Source: Candidatus Eisenbacteria bacterium
Lineage (GTDB): Bacteria > Desulfobacterota > Binatia > DP-6
NCBI GenBank assembly: GCA_035577985.1
Contig: DATJZY010000103.1
Location: 1 to 62,852 of the forward strand
DNA length: 62,852 bases
Reading direction: 5' to 3'
Below are positions 54,171 through 62,852 of this stretch, in pieces; position 1 is the stretch's first letter, and every line of letters starts with the position of its first letter. The translations under genes were made by a program, and so were the position numbers. The notes beneath the pieces are model-generated. The model saw nothing but the letters and a program-made list of their open reading frames with translations. It did no database searches and had not been told where the DNA came from.

Positions 54171-54700
54171 CCGCTACCCTCGACCTCGTGGTTGACCCAG
54201 ATGATGGTCGTGCCGCTCTTGGCCTCGCGGCGGAGCGCGATGTCCTTGCCCGCCAGGCGATCGATGTAGACGTGGTTCGGGAGACGCTTCGACGCCACCC
54301 GGACGGCGGAGGGCGCCGGATTCGTGACGGCGACGGGCCCGATCGGCCGGACGTAGAGCGCCGCGCCGGCGGCGATCGCGGCGATCGAGCCCCACACGGG
54401 GATGCTCCGCGGCAGGCGGCCGCGTTTCGCGTCGCCGCGCTGCCGCCAGTGGGCCTGTCCCTCGGTGCGCGCGATCGCGGCGTCGACGTGGGACCAGACG
54501 CCGGAGAGATCGAGCCCCTCGACCTGGCGATCGACGTCGGCGACGAGGACCTCGCGAATGGCGAGCACGTCCTGCACGGCACGCTCGCATCGCGCGCAGT
54601 GGCCCGCGTGGCAGGCGACCTCGAGCAGGGTTGCCGACGGCAGCTCGGTGTCGACGAAGGCGTCGATCAGGGTTCCGACTTCGTCGCAGGTCATCGACAC
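54164..54700 (-). CDS. Zinc-finger anti-sigma factor
   Basis: The 178-residue protein has an N-terminal anti-sigma domain with HAGHCARCERAVQD, giving the HxxxCxxC motif of ZAS proteins near residue 31, and one transmembrane helix (about 103-118, VWGSIAAIAAGAALYV). It should hold the cognate ECF factor until a signal releases it. It begins one base after the sigma factor gene. Confidence 0.88.
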   Translation of the reverse strand: MSMTCDEVGTLIDAFVDTELPSATLLEVACHAGHCARCERAVQDVLAIREVLVADVDRQVEGLDLSGVWSHVDAAIARTEGQAHWRQRGDAKRGRLPRSIPVWGSIAAIAAGAALYVRPIGPVAVTNPAPSAVRVASKRLPNHVYIDRLAGKDIALRREAKSGTTIIWVNHEVEGSGW

Positions 54701-54701
54701 G

Positions 54702-55298
54702 TCAGCGCAGCCCGTGCAGTCGCGCCTGCAGTTGGCGGCGCGCGTAGTGGAGACGGCTCATCACGGTTCCTTTGGGACAGTCGAGCACCTGGCTGATCTC
54801 CTCGTAGGAGAGGCCGTCTACCTCTCGCAGGAGTATGACGGCGCGATGTTCGGGGGTCAACTCATTTATGGCGGCAGTCACGCGCGCACCGATCTGCGTG
54901 CTGCGCGCCCTCTCGAAGGGCTCGTCCTCTGCAAGATGATCGGGTGAGGGTGGCACCAGCTCGTCCCCGGCGTCGTCGGCGTCGGCGCCGACTTGCACGT
55001 AGCGCGACTCGCGGCGCTGGTGGTCGATGCAGAGGTTCACCGCGATGCGATACACCCACGTGTAGAAGCTCGAGTCGCCCTTGAACTTGTCCAGGCTCTG
55101 GTAGGCCTTGGTGAACGTGTCCTGCACTATGTCCAATGCGTCCTCGCGGCTTCGCAGCATTCCGACGGCGAGCGCGGCAACCTTGCGTTGATAGCGTTCG
55201 ACGAGCTCACGAAATGCCTCCCGATCGCCCCGGCGAGCGCGGTCCACGAGGTCGAGATCGCCGGGAGACACCGCGTGCTGTTCCTTCTGACGCTCCAT
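54702..55298 (-). CDS. ECF-family RNA polymerase sigma factor
   Basis: The 198-residue product has sigma region 2 (VERYQRKVAALAVGMLRSRE, DIVQDTFTKAYQSLDKFKGD) and region 4 (ELTPEHRAVILLREVDGLSY, EEISQVLDCPKGTVMSRLHY), with a short acidic linker. It has the RpoE-like layout. The anti-sigma gene follows by one base. It lies 40 nt after polA, with a palindromic hairpin in between. Confidence 0.94.
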   Translation of the reverse strand: MERQKEQHAVSPGDLDLVDRARRGDREAFRELVERYQRKVAALAVGMLRSREDALDIVQDTFTKAYQSLDKFKGDSSFYTWVYRIAVNLCIDHQRRESRYVQVGADADDAGDELVPPSPDHLAEDEPFERARSTQIGARVTAAINELTPEHRAVILLREVDGLSYEEISQVLDCPKGTVMSRLHYARRQLQARLHGLR

Positions 55299-55320
55299 AG
55301 GGGGCGCTATTCAGGCGGGA

Positions 55321-55336
55321 GGGGGTCCTGACCCCC
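55321..55336. terminator. Perfect palindrome between polA and the sigma factor gene
   Basis: GGGGGTCCTGACCCCC is a perfect palindrome that would fold into a 6-bp stem with a 4-nt loop just after the polA stop. No T-run follows. It may slow transcription into the sigma gene or be a copied intergenic motif. Confidence 0.35.
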
Positions 55337-55338
55337 GG

Positions 55339-57936
55339 CTAGTGGGCCTCGGCCCAGTTCGGGCCGTCGTGAACGTCGACACGCAGGGGTACGCGAAGGT
55401 TCCAGACCCCCTCCATGGCCTCCCGCACGACGTGCCGCACGCGCTCGACCTCCTCGGCGGGCGCCTCGATCACGAGCTCGTCGTGCACCTGCAGCAGCAT
55501 CTGCGCTCGCGACCCGGCCTCCTGCAACCTGCGCCGGAGGGCGAGCATGGCGAGCTTGATGAGGTCGGCCGCGGACCCCTGGATGGGCGTGTTGGTGGCC
55601 GCGCGCTCCGCGAACTGGCGCACGGCCGGGTCCCTTGCCCCCAGCTCCGGAAGGTATCGCCGGCGGCCGAGCACGGTGGTCACGTAGCCCCGCTCGCGGG
55701 CCTCCGCGACCGTCGCGTCGAGATAGGTACGGACGCCCGCGTAGCGTCCGAAGTAGTTCCGGATGTAGGCCTCGGCCTCCTTCATCGACACGCCGAGCTC
55801 ACGGGCGGCCCGCGCCGGACCCATGCCGTAGACGATCCCATAGTTGATCACCTTGGCGAGCCGCCGCCCCTCGGCCGGCGGCAGGTCGCCGAACACGTCG
55901 GCCGCCGTCCGGGCGTGGATGTCGTCGCCGCGCGTGAAGGCCTCGATGAGGGCCGCGTCACCCGAGAGGTGGGCGAGCACCCGCAGCTCGATCTGCGAAT
56001 AATCCGCCGAGATCAGACGATGCCCGGCACCGGCGATGAACGCGGCCCGGATGCGTCGTCCTTCCTCGGTCCGGATGGGGATGTTCTGCAGGTTCGGGTC
56101 CGAGCTCGAGAGCCGGCCGGTCGCGGCGACCGTCTGATTGAAGGAGGTGTGGATCCGTCCGGTCGCCGCATCGACCAGCGCCGGCAGCGCGTCGACGTAC
56201 GTGGACTTCAGCTTCGAGAGCTGGCGATACTCGAGGATCTTCGCCGGCAGCGGGTGCTCCGCGGCGAGCTTCGTCAGCACGTCGACGTCGGTCGAGAGAC
56301 CGGTCTTGGTGCGCCGCACGCCTTTCGCCGACAGCTTCAGGCGATCGAAGAGCACCTCGCGGAGCTGCACCGCCGAGCCGATGTTGAACTCGCCGCCCGC
56401 GAGCCCGTAGATCTCCCCCATCACGCGATCGAGGCCGGTCGCGAGCTCGGCCGACATGGCACCCAGCATCTTGGTGTCGAGCGCGACCCCGGCCAGCTCC
56501 ATCTGGGCGAGCACCTCGGACAGCGGCATCTCCAGCTCCCGGTAGAGCTGCCGCATCTCGTACTGTGCGAGCTTCTCCTCGACCAGCGGTGCCAGCGCGT
56601 GCGCCACGCGCGCGGCGCGAACGGCGCGCTCGGTCGGATCGGCGTCGGCGCTCGCCTCCCCCAGCAGCTCCTCGGCCAGGGCCGCCGCGTCGTGCGACGG
56701 GCGCGAGGGATTGAGGCAGTACGACGCGATCCCGAAGTCGACCGTCGGCCCCGCGAGCGCGATGCGCCGGCGCGCGAGCGCGACGCGCAGCGCCTTCAGA
56801 TCGTCGCCCAGCTTCGTGGTGGCGAAGTCGGCGAGCAGGGGCTCGATCGTGGCGAGCATCTCGGGCCGGTCGGGGTCCGGAACCAGGACGACCGGACCGG
56901 ACGGACCCGCCAGCGCGAGCGTCGAGAGGCGCGCCGCCGTCGCGCGCGTCGAGTCGAGCACCGCGACGATCGAGATCGGCGAGACGCCCCGCAGCTTCCC
57001 GAGCGCGGCCTTCGCATCGCTCGGCGTTCCTGCGACGACGCGCTCGACGGACGTCGCGCTCGCCGCGGGCGTGAGATCGCGCAGCAGCGCGAAGAACTCG
57101 AGCTCGGTCAGGAGCGGGCGGAGCGTCGCCGCGTCGGGCCCGGGCCAGCGCAGCCGCTCGAGATCGAGCGCCACCGGGACGTCGCGCCGTATCGTCGCCA
57201 GGTCCTTCGAGAGCCGGGCGGTCTCGGCCTCGGCGGTGAGCGTCTCGCGCACGCGCTTGGCCCCGCGCACCCCGGTCGCCTCGACGGCCTCGGGCTTCTC
57301 GAGGATGGCTTCCACGGGGCCGATCTGCTGGACGAGCGCCGTCGCGGTCTTCTGACCGATCCCGGTCACGCCGGGAATGTTGTCGCTCGTGTCGCCCATG
57401 AGCCCGAGCACGTCGGGCACGAGGCCCGGATCCACCCCGAAGCGCTCGCGCACCTCGGCGATGCCGATCCGCCGCCCCCGCATGTCGTCGTAGAGCGTCG
57501 TCCGCTCGGACACGAGCTGCATCATGTCCTTGTCGGCCGTGACGATGACCGTCTCGAGCCCCTTCCCTTCGGCCTGGGCGGCCAGGGTGCCGATGACGTC
57601 GTCGGCCTCGACCCCCTTCTCCTCGATCACGGGGAGGCGGAGCGCCGCGACGAGCTTCCGGATGTAGGGGAGCTGGGGCCGGAGGTCGTCGGGCATGGGC
57701 GCCCGGTTCTGCTTGTAGTCGGCGTACAGCTCGTCCCGAAACGTCCCACCGGGGGCGTCGAAGACCACGGCCAGGTAGTCCGGCTTCTCCCCCTTCACGA
57801 GCTTCGCCACCATGTTGGCGAACCCGAGGATGGCATTGGTAGGCAAACCCTTGGACGTCCCGAGGGCAGGCAGCGCGTGGAACGCCCGGTACACGTAGCC
57901 GCTCGCATCGACGAGGAAGAGCCGGCCGCGCGCCAT
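55339..57936 (-). CDS. polA: DNA polymerase I
   Basis: PolA fills gaps and removes RNA primers. The 865-residue product has a 5'-3' exonuclease domain (about 1-290, LFLVDASGYVYRAFHALPAL, VTADKDMMQLVSE, GDTSDNIPGVTGIGQKTA), a central exonuclease-fold domain and a polymerase domain (SSDPNLQNIPIRTEEGRRIR, ISADYSQIELRVLAHLSG, LLQVHDELVIEAP). The central domain begins SIVAVLDSTRATAARLS instead of the DTE motif and lacks the other acidic residues, so proofreading is probably lost. ATG 57936 is chosen for its match to the family start. Confidence 0.96.
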   Translation of the reverse strand: MARGRLFLVDASGYVYRAFHALPALGTSKGLPTNAILGFANMVAKLVKGEKPDYLAVVFDAPGGTFRDELYADYKQNRAPMPDDLRPQLPYIRKLVAALRLPVIEEKGVEADDVIGTLAAQAEGKGLETVIVTADKDMMQLVSERTTLYDDMRGRRIGIAEVRERFGVDPGLVPDVLGLMGDTSDNIPGVTGIGQKTATALVQQIGPVEAILEKPEAVEATGVRGAKRVRETLTAEAETARLSKDLATIRRDVPVALDLERLRWPGPDAATLRPLLTELEFFALLRDLTPAASATSVERVVAGTPSDAKAALGKLRGVSPISIVAVLDSTRATAARLSTLALAGPSGPVVLVPDPDRPEMLATIEPLLADFATTKLGDDLKALRVALARRRIALAGPTVDFGIASYCLNPSRPSHDAAALAEELLGEASADADPTERAVRAARVAHALAPLVEEKLAQYEMRQLYRELEMPLSEVLAQMELAGVALDTKMLGAMSAELATGLDRVMGEIYGLAGGEFNIGSAVQLREVLFDRLKLSAKGVRRTKTGLSTDVDVLTKLAAEHPLPAKILEYRQLSKLKSTYVDALPALVDAATGRIHTSFNQTVAATGRLSSSDPNLQNIPIRTEEGRRIRAAFIAGAGHRLISADYSQIELRVLAHLSGDAALIEAFTRGDDIHARTAADVFGDLPPAEGRRLAKVINYGIVYGMGPARAARELGVSMKEAEAYIRNYFGRYAGVRTYLDATVAEARERGYVTTVLGRRRYLPELGARDPAVRQFAERAATNTPIQGSAADLIKLAMLALRRRLQEAGSRAQMLLQVHDELVIEAPAEEVERVRHVVREAMEGVWNLRVPLRVDVHDGPNWAEAH

Positions 57937-57981
57937 CAGAAGGTGGTCCCTAACGGAGGCCCCGGTGTGCCGCAAGGAAGC

Positions 57982-58010
57982 TTGACAGCGTCGAGGGCGG
58001 CGTCTACTAA
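57982..58010 (+). promoter_or_regulatory. Putative promoter for the ABC exporter operon
   Basis: A perfect TTGACA (57982-57987), 17 bp and TACTAA (58005-58010). The predicted start near 58017 is the first base or so of the hairpin at 58016-58032. The region also lies upstream of the divergent polA gene. Confidence 0.5.
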
Positions 58011-58015
58011 CCGGC

Positions 58016-58032
58016 CGCGAATTTTTTTCGCG
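58016..58032 (+). promoter_or_regulatory. 5' end hairpin of the ABC operon leader
   Basis: CGCGAA (58016-58021) pairs with TTCGCG (58027-58032) around a five-T loop at the predicted 5' end of the transcript. It may stabilise the message. Transcribed from the other side it could resemble a short terminator. Confidence 0.4.
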
Positions 58033-58057
58033 TCATCGACGTCTCAATGCGGGCCGG

Positions 58058-58780
<723 letters not shown>

Positions 58781-58783
58781 ACC

Positions 58784-59557
58784 GTGCGCAACACGCTCAC
58801 GATCGCCGGACGCGAGATCCGGTCGTACTTCTCGTCCCCGGTCGCCTACGTGCTGCTCGCCTCCTACGTCGCCCTCGCCGGCTACTTCTTCTTCGCGCTG
58901 CTGTCGGCGTTCAATCAGGCCCTCTCCATCTACAGCATGATGCGCCAGCCCGAGATGCTGCAGCGCTTCAACCTGAACGAAATGGTGATCCGCCCGCTGC
59001 TCCAGAACATGGCGGTGCTGCTCATCTTCATCGTGCCCGCGATCACCATGCGCATGTTCCCCGAGGAGAAGCGCTCGGGCACCTACGAGCTGCTCCTCAC
59101 CTCGCCCGTGCGCGTGAGCGAGATCGTCCTGGGGAAGTTCGTGGGCGGGCTCGCGCTCGTCCTCCTCATGATCCTCCTCTCCGGCTTCTTCGGCGTGCTG
59201 CTGAGCGCGTACGGCAACCCGGAGGTCCCGATGATGCTCGCGGGTTACCTCGGGCTCGCGCTCATGGCGATCTCGTTCCTCGCCATCGGCACGCTCATCT
59301 CGTCGTTCACCGACAACGTCGTGATCGCCTACGTGGGCTCGCTCTTCGCGCTGCTGCTGCTCTACACGGTCGGCTGGCTCGGCGAGACCGTGCAGGGCCC
59401 GTGGGGCGAGTTCGTGAAGTACGTCTCCATCACCGACCACTTCCAGGAGTTCCTGAAGGGTCTCATCGACACGAAGGACCTGGTCTACTTCGCCACCCTC
59501 CTCGTCGTCGGCGTCTTCCTCACGCAACGCTCCGTCGAGTCGGTGCGCTGGCGATAA
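58784..59557 (+). CDS. ABC transporter permease, GldF-like
   Basis: The 257-residue permease has six helices and the ABC-2 features FPEEKRSGTYELLLTSPVRV and LVLLMILLSGFFGVLLSAYG. GTG 58784 lies 3 nt after the ATPase gene. It is the membrane partner of the ATPase, and GldF in Flavobacteria is the closest named example. Confidence 0.88.
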   Translation: MRNTLTIAGREIRSYFSSPVAYVLLASYVALAGYFFFALLSAFNQALSIYSMMRQPEMLQRFNLNEMVIRPLLQNMAVLLIFIVPAITMRMFPEEKRSGTYELLLTSPVRVSEIVLGKFVGGLALVLLMILLSGFFGVLLSAYGNPEVPMMLAGYLGLALMAISFLAIGTLISSFTDNVVIAYVGSLFALLLLYTVGWLGETVQGPWGEFVKYVSITDHFQEFLKGLIDTKDLVYFATLLVVGVFLTQRSVESVRWR

Positions 59558-59560
59558 CCG

Positions 59561-61138
59561 ATGGGCCGTCTCGCCTCCCTGCTCGGCCTCCTGGGCCTCG
59601 TCTTCTTCGGCTTCGGCCTCGGCGCGCGCCTGATCCTCGGGCTGAGCGAGCCCCTCATCTGGCTCCACCTCATCGTCGGTGCGCTCCTCATCGTCGCCTA
59701 CCTCACCTTCGGCTTCGAGAGCTTCCGCGGCCTGCTCGGCCAGCGCTCGACGCGCTACGGGGCGGGCGCGGCCGTCTACTCCGTCCTCTTCATCGCGCTC
59801 GTCGCGGGCGCGAACTACCTCGGGCATCGCCACCACAAGCGCTGGGACGTGTCCGAAGGCGGCATCTACACGCTCTCGCCGCAGACGACCAAGGTCGTCC
59901 AGAACCTCAAGGACGACGTCACGATGACAGCCTTCGTCGAGGGCGGCATCAACCCGGGGCTCGAATCGCTGCTCGAGAGCTACACGTACGTGAACCCGGG
60001 TCACGTGAAGATGCGGCTCGTCGACCCGGACAAGGAGCCGGCGCTCGTCGATCAGATGAAGATCACGACGGCGCCCTCGGTGAACCTCCAGTACGGCAAC
60101 GAATCCTTCGTCGTGACGCAGCCGTCCGAGGAGACGATCACCAACGGCCTCATCCGCGTCTCGCGCAGCACGAAGAAGGTCGTGTACTTCGTCGAGGGCT
60201 TCGGCCAGGCCAACACCACGGCCGAGGACGATCCCAAGGGCTACTCGCAGGCGAAGCTCGCCCTCCAGCAGGAGAACTACGAGATCAAGACGCTGCTCCT
60301 GCCGTCGACCGACAAGGTCCCCGACGACGCCAGCGTGGTCGTGATCGCGGGCGTGGGGCAGCCCTTCACCGAGACCGCCATCGCCGCGCTCGACGGGTAT
60401 CTGAAGCGCGGCGGGCATCTCTTCGTCCTGGTCGGGCCGCGTCAGGGCGACGAGAAGCTCGCCACCTTCCTCGCGGGCTGGGGCGCCAAGCTCGGCAACG
60501 ACGTGGTCCTCGATCAGGAGGTCCGGCTCTTCGAAGGCCCGCGCGTCGGCATGCAGCCGCTCGCCAAGGAGTACGGCGCGCATCCGATCACGCAGGGCTT
60601 CCGCGACTACACGGTCTACCCGCAGGTGCGCTCGGTCGAGCCCGACGCGGCCGGCAAGAAGGGCCTCTCCGCCGTCACGCTCGTCAAGACGAGCGCGTCG
60701 AGCTGGGCGGAGACGTCGGTCGACGACGTCTTCACCAAGGGCATCGCCCGCCTGGACGACACGGACAAGAAGGGCCCGGTGTCGATCGCGGTCGCGGTGA
60801 CGGCGAAGCTGAAGGACATGGGCATCGAGCCGCCGCCGCCGGCGGAGGGCCAGAAGGCTCCGGACGAAGCGCGCCTGGTCGTCTTCGGCACGCCGCGCTT
60901 TGCGGACAACCAGGAGATCACGCAGTCCCGTCTCAACGGCGACCTCTTCCTCAACGCCGTCGGCTGGCTCGTCGGCCAGGAAGAGCTGGTGTCGATCCGT
61001 AGCCGCACCGTGCGCGCGTCCCGGGCCGACTTCACCCAGAGCCAGGCCGGCCGGCTGTTCTACCTCTCCGTCCTCATCATCCCGGAGCTGCTGGTCGCCC
61101 TCGGCATCGCGGTGTGGTGGCGGCGGAGAAACGGGTGA
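59561..61138 (+). CDS. GldG-type ABC auxiliary protein
   Basis: The 525-residue protein has three N-terminal transmembrane helices, a large extracytoplasmic domain (about 90-490) and one C-terminal helix. Family segments are RWDVSEGGIYTLSPQTTKVV, FVEGFGQANTTAEDDPKGYS and FVLVGPRQGDEKLATFLAGW. GldG-type proteins belong to the IFT52/GldG family and accompany ABC-2 permeases. Its stop overlaps the next gene's GTG by 3 nt. Confidence 0.86.
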   Translation: MGRLASLLGLLGLVFFGFGLGARLILGLSEPLIWLHLIVGALLIVAYLTFGFESFRGLLGQRSTRYGAGAAVYSVLFIALVAGANYLGHRHHKRWDVSEGGIYTLSPQTTKVVQNLKDDVTMTAFVEGGINPGLESLLESYTYVNPGHVKMRLVDPDKEPALVDQMKITTAPSVNLQYGNESFVVTQPSEETITNGLIRVSRSTKKVVYFVEGFGQANTTAEDDPKGYSQAKLALQQENYEIKTLLLPSTDKVPDDASVVVIAGVGQPFTETAIAALDGYLKRGGHLFVLVGPRQGDEKLATFLAGWGAKLGNDVVLDQEVRLFEGPRVGMQPLAKEYGAHPITQGFRDYTVYPQVRSVEPDAAGKKGLSAVTLVKTSASSWAETSVDDVFTKGIARLDDTDKKGPVSIAVAVTAKLKDMGIEPPPPAEGQKAPDEARLVVFGTPRFADNQEITQSRLNGDLFLNAVGWLVGQEELVSIRSRTVRASRADFTQSQAGRLFYLSVLIIPELLVALGIAVWWRRRNG

Positions 61139-62577
61139 GCTTCGCGCGCATCCTCGTGCTCGCCGTCCTGGTGGCGGCGCTGGGCGGCTACCTCTACTAC
61201 TACGAGGTTCCGCAGGCCCAGAAGGAAGCCGAGAAGGAGAAGCTCGTCGGCGCGCCCGAGGACGCGGTCACCGGCATCGAGCTCGTCTACCCCGACCGGA
61301 CGATCGTGCTCGTGAAAGGCGACAAGGGATGGCGCCTCACGCAGCCGCTCGACGCGCCCGCCGACGAGCCCATCGTGAAGACGCTCCTCTCGTCCATCCT
61401 CGGCGCGCAGGTGCAGAAGAGCCTCGACGAGATGCCGAAGGATCTGGCCGCGTTCGGGCTCGACAAGCCGGCCACGATCGTGAAGCTGACGCTGAAGGAC
61501 GGCACGGTCCCGCCCATCCAGATCGGCAAGAACACGGCGATCGGCGCCAAGACGTACGTCCGCAAGGGCGACGAGCCCAAGATCTACCTCACGGCGTCGA
61601 CCATCGGGGCGAACCTGAACAAGCAGGTGAAGGACCTGCGCGACAAGCAGCTCCTCGCCTTCCAGGACGACGACGTACAGCGGGTCGACATCGCGAAGGA
61701 GGGCGGCGGCACGACGACCATCGTCCGCAAGGACAAGGACGCGTGGACGGTCGACCCGGGCGGGCTGCCGGCCGACCTGACGGAGGTGCGCTCGTACCTC
61801 TCGTCGCTGCGCACGACGCGCGCCATGGACTTCCCGGACGAGAATCCGACCGATCTCGCCAAGTACGGCCTCGACAAGCCACGGCTCACGATCACGGTCG
61901 CGACCGGCAAGGACGGCGCGGCGACGCAGCAGCTCGTCGTCGGCGGCGAGTCGACCGGCGCGCAGACGAAGCAGGTCTACGTCCGGCGCTCGGGGTCGCC
62001 GGCGGTGTTCGCGGTCGGCGAGTGGGCGTTCAAGACGCTCGACAAGGACGCCGCGGCGCTGCGCGACAAGTCCGTCGTCACCTTCGACGGCGACAAGGTC
62101 GGCAAGGTCGTGCTCGAGCGCAAGGAAGGCACGGGCGCGACGTTCGTGCGCAGCTCGTCGGGCACGTGGACGCTCGAGGGCACGCCGGACCCGAAGTCCA
62201 AGGGCACCGCGATCCAGCGCTTCGTCGACGACGTGAAGGACCTGCGCGGTTCGGGCGTCGCCGCCGAGCCGCCGGGCGACCTCGCGAAGTTCGGCCTCGC
62301 CGCGCCCGACCTGCGCATCGTGCTGACCGACAAGGACGGCAAGGCGATCGGCACGGTGCTCGCCGCCAAGCACGACGGGAAGTACTACGTCATGCGCGAC
62401 GGCGGCCCCGTCGTCTTCGAGGCGCGCGACTACATGTACACCCGTCTCGACAAGCAGGCGCGCGACTTCCAGCAGAGCGACACGCCAACCACCACGCTCG
62501 CCCCGGCGGCCGCCGGTGCCGACGGCGAGCCCGCCCCCTTCCCCGACGAGGGCGGCGGCGAGGACGACGAAGACTAG
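61135..62577 (+). CDS. DUF4340 protein, extracytoplasmic repeats
   Basis: The 480-residue protein has one N-terminal helix (FARILVLAVLVAALGGYLYY) and then several repeats of the DUF4340 domain with segments DLAAFGLDKPATIVKLTLKD, DLAKYGLDKPRLTITVATGK and DLAKFGLAAPDLRIVLTDKD, ending in an acidic tail. DUF4340 genes are common partners of GldG-like genes and their function is not established. GTG 61135 overlaps the preceding stop (GTGA). It is the last gene of the window. Confidence 0.88.
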   Translation: MSFARILVLAVLVAALGGYLYYYEVPQAQKEAEKEKLVGAPEDAVTGIELVYPDRTIVLVKGDKGWRLTQPLDAPADEPIVKTLLSSILGAQVQKSLDEMPKDLAAFGLDKPATIVKLTLKDGTVPPIQIGKNTAIGAKTYVRKGDEPKIYLTASTIGANLNKQVKDLRDKQLLAFQDDDVQRVDIAKEGGGTTTIVRKDKDAWTVDPGGLPADLTEVRSYLSSLRTTRAMDFPDENPTDLAKYGLDKPRLTITVATGKDGAATQQLVVGGESTGAQTKQVYVRRSGSPAVFAVGEWAFKTLDKDAAALRDKSVVTFDGDKVGKVVLERKEGTGATFVRSSSGTWTLEGTPDPKSKGTAIQRFVDDVKDLRGSGVAAEPPGDLAKFGLAAPDLRIVLTDKDGKAIGTVLAAKHDGKYYVMRDGGPVVFEARDYMYTRLDKQARDFQQSDTPTTTLAPAAAGADGEPAPFPDEGGGEDDED

Positions 62578-62594
62578 GCGCCGGGCGTCGGTGC

Positions 62595-62717
62595 CGCGAG
62601 GTGGGGGACGAGGCTTCGGCTTCGGCTTCGCCGCGCGACAACACACACGCGCCGTCACGACCTAACGTAGCGTCGCGCCGCTACGCAGGCGCCCCGCGCC
62701 TGGCCCCCGACCTCGCG
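62595..62717. repeat. REPIN/MITE-like palindromic element, copy 2
   Basis: Arms 62595-62614 and 62698-62717 are inverted with 17 of 20 matches. The unit is 123 bp against 122 bp for copy 1 at 36388-36509, and the same inner blocks (CTTCGGCTTCGGCTTCG, CGCCGCGCGACA, CGTCGCGCCGCTACGCAGG) flank a different centre. Confidence 0.75.
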
Positions 62718-62838
62718 TCGCGGCGCCGCTGCTCGACGTCGCACAGCGCGAGCCGCGCGTTTTGCGGCAGAAACCCTAGGCCGTCACGACGAAGCTATTC
62801 GCTAAAGAGCGAGACGCCGAAGGCGGGAGCGTTGCGGC

Positions 62839-62852
62839 GCGAGGTGGGGGAC
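62839..62852. repeat. Start of a third copy of the palindromic element
   Basis: The last bases of the window, GCGAGGTGGGGAC, match the beginning of copy 2 (62596 on) apart from one G. The copy runs out of the window. Two copies within about 250 bp would mean the element tends to cluster. Between the two copies (62718-62838) I see no gene. Confidence 0.55.

Overview
The window is a very GC-rich, gene-dense segment of a Gram-negative bacterial chromosome. BamD, a LapB-like protein, lipoprotein signals, polA and ribosomal protein genes place it in a diderm bacterium. The mixture of alternative complex III with a caa3-type oxidase, paired ArsA-type ATPases, Gld-like ABC genes and many GTG/TTG starts with 1-4 nt gene overlaps suggests an uncultured deltaproteobacterial or Binatota-like lineage. 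That placement is an inference from gene content; there is no rRNA gene here to settle it.

Layout. 1-2.8 kb (minus): a partial NUDIX gene, cutA, a HAD/DUF2183 phosphatase, a divergent plsX and a glutaredoxin-like gene, transcribed away from rplU. 2.8-9.4 kb (plus): rplU, rpmA, obgE, proB, proA, nadD, rsfS and a LapA/LapB-like fusion. 9.4-21.6 kb (plus): a respiratory block with ActA-F of alternative complex III, a small membrane protein, SCO and caa3 oxidase subunits II, I, III and IV. 21.8-24.5 kb (minus): a redoxin and DsbD. 24.8-28.1 kb (plus): two large membrane proteins of glycosyltransferase/PTPS-related type, then repeats and a small membrane protein. 28.7-35.3 kb (minus): an ECF transporter (S, fused A1A2, T), fabF and two ArsA-family ATPases. 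35.4 kb: bamD. 36.6-41.3 kb (minus): a lipoprotein methyltransferase, an SDR, msrA and an amidohydrolase.

41.3-51.5 kb holds two riboswitch-controlled units. A yybP-ykoY-type (manganese) element precedes a cation antiporter. A SAM-I riboswitch with an intrinsic terminator precedes a sulfur-assimilation operon: an E1-like adenylyltransferase, a threonine-synthase-like PLP enzyme, a ubiquitin-like sulfur carrier ending in Gly-Gly-Cys, a CysM-like PLP enzyme, a NIL-domain protein, a gutted second E1, a radical-SAM-like protein with an unusual cysteine spacing and an anion transporter, then ATP sulfurylase under its own promoter. I read this as a SAM-repressed, thiocarboxylate-dependent route to homocysteine and/or cysteine. 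It is the best candidate for an incompletely described system in the window.

51.5-58 kb: a structured non-coding stretch before an ACP-like gene, then a minus-strand polA, ECF sigma factor, anti-sigma factor and membrane/secreted protein cluster. 58-62.6 kb (plus): a Gld-like ABC exporter with a GldG-type and a DUF4340 protein. Short repeated elements recur between genes: minigene-like repeats inside the complex III operon, about 122-bp REPIN/MITE-like palindromic units, and a 117-bp unit with 29-bp perfect arms. Several promoters of TTGACA-17-TAnnnn type lie so close to start codons that leaderless or near-leaderless transcripts are likely.
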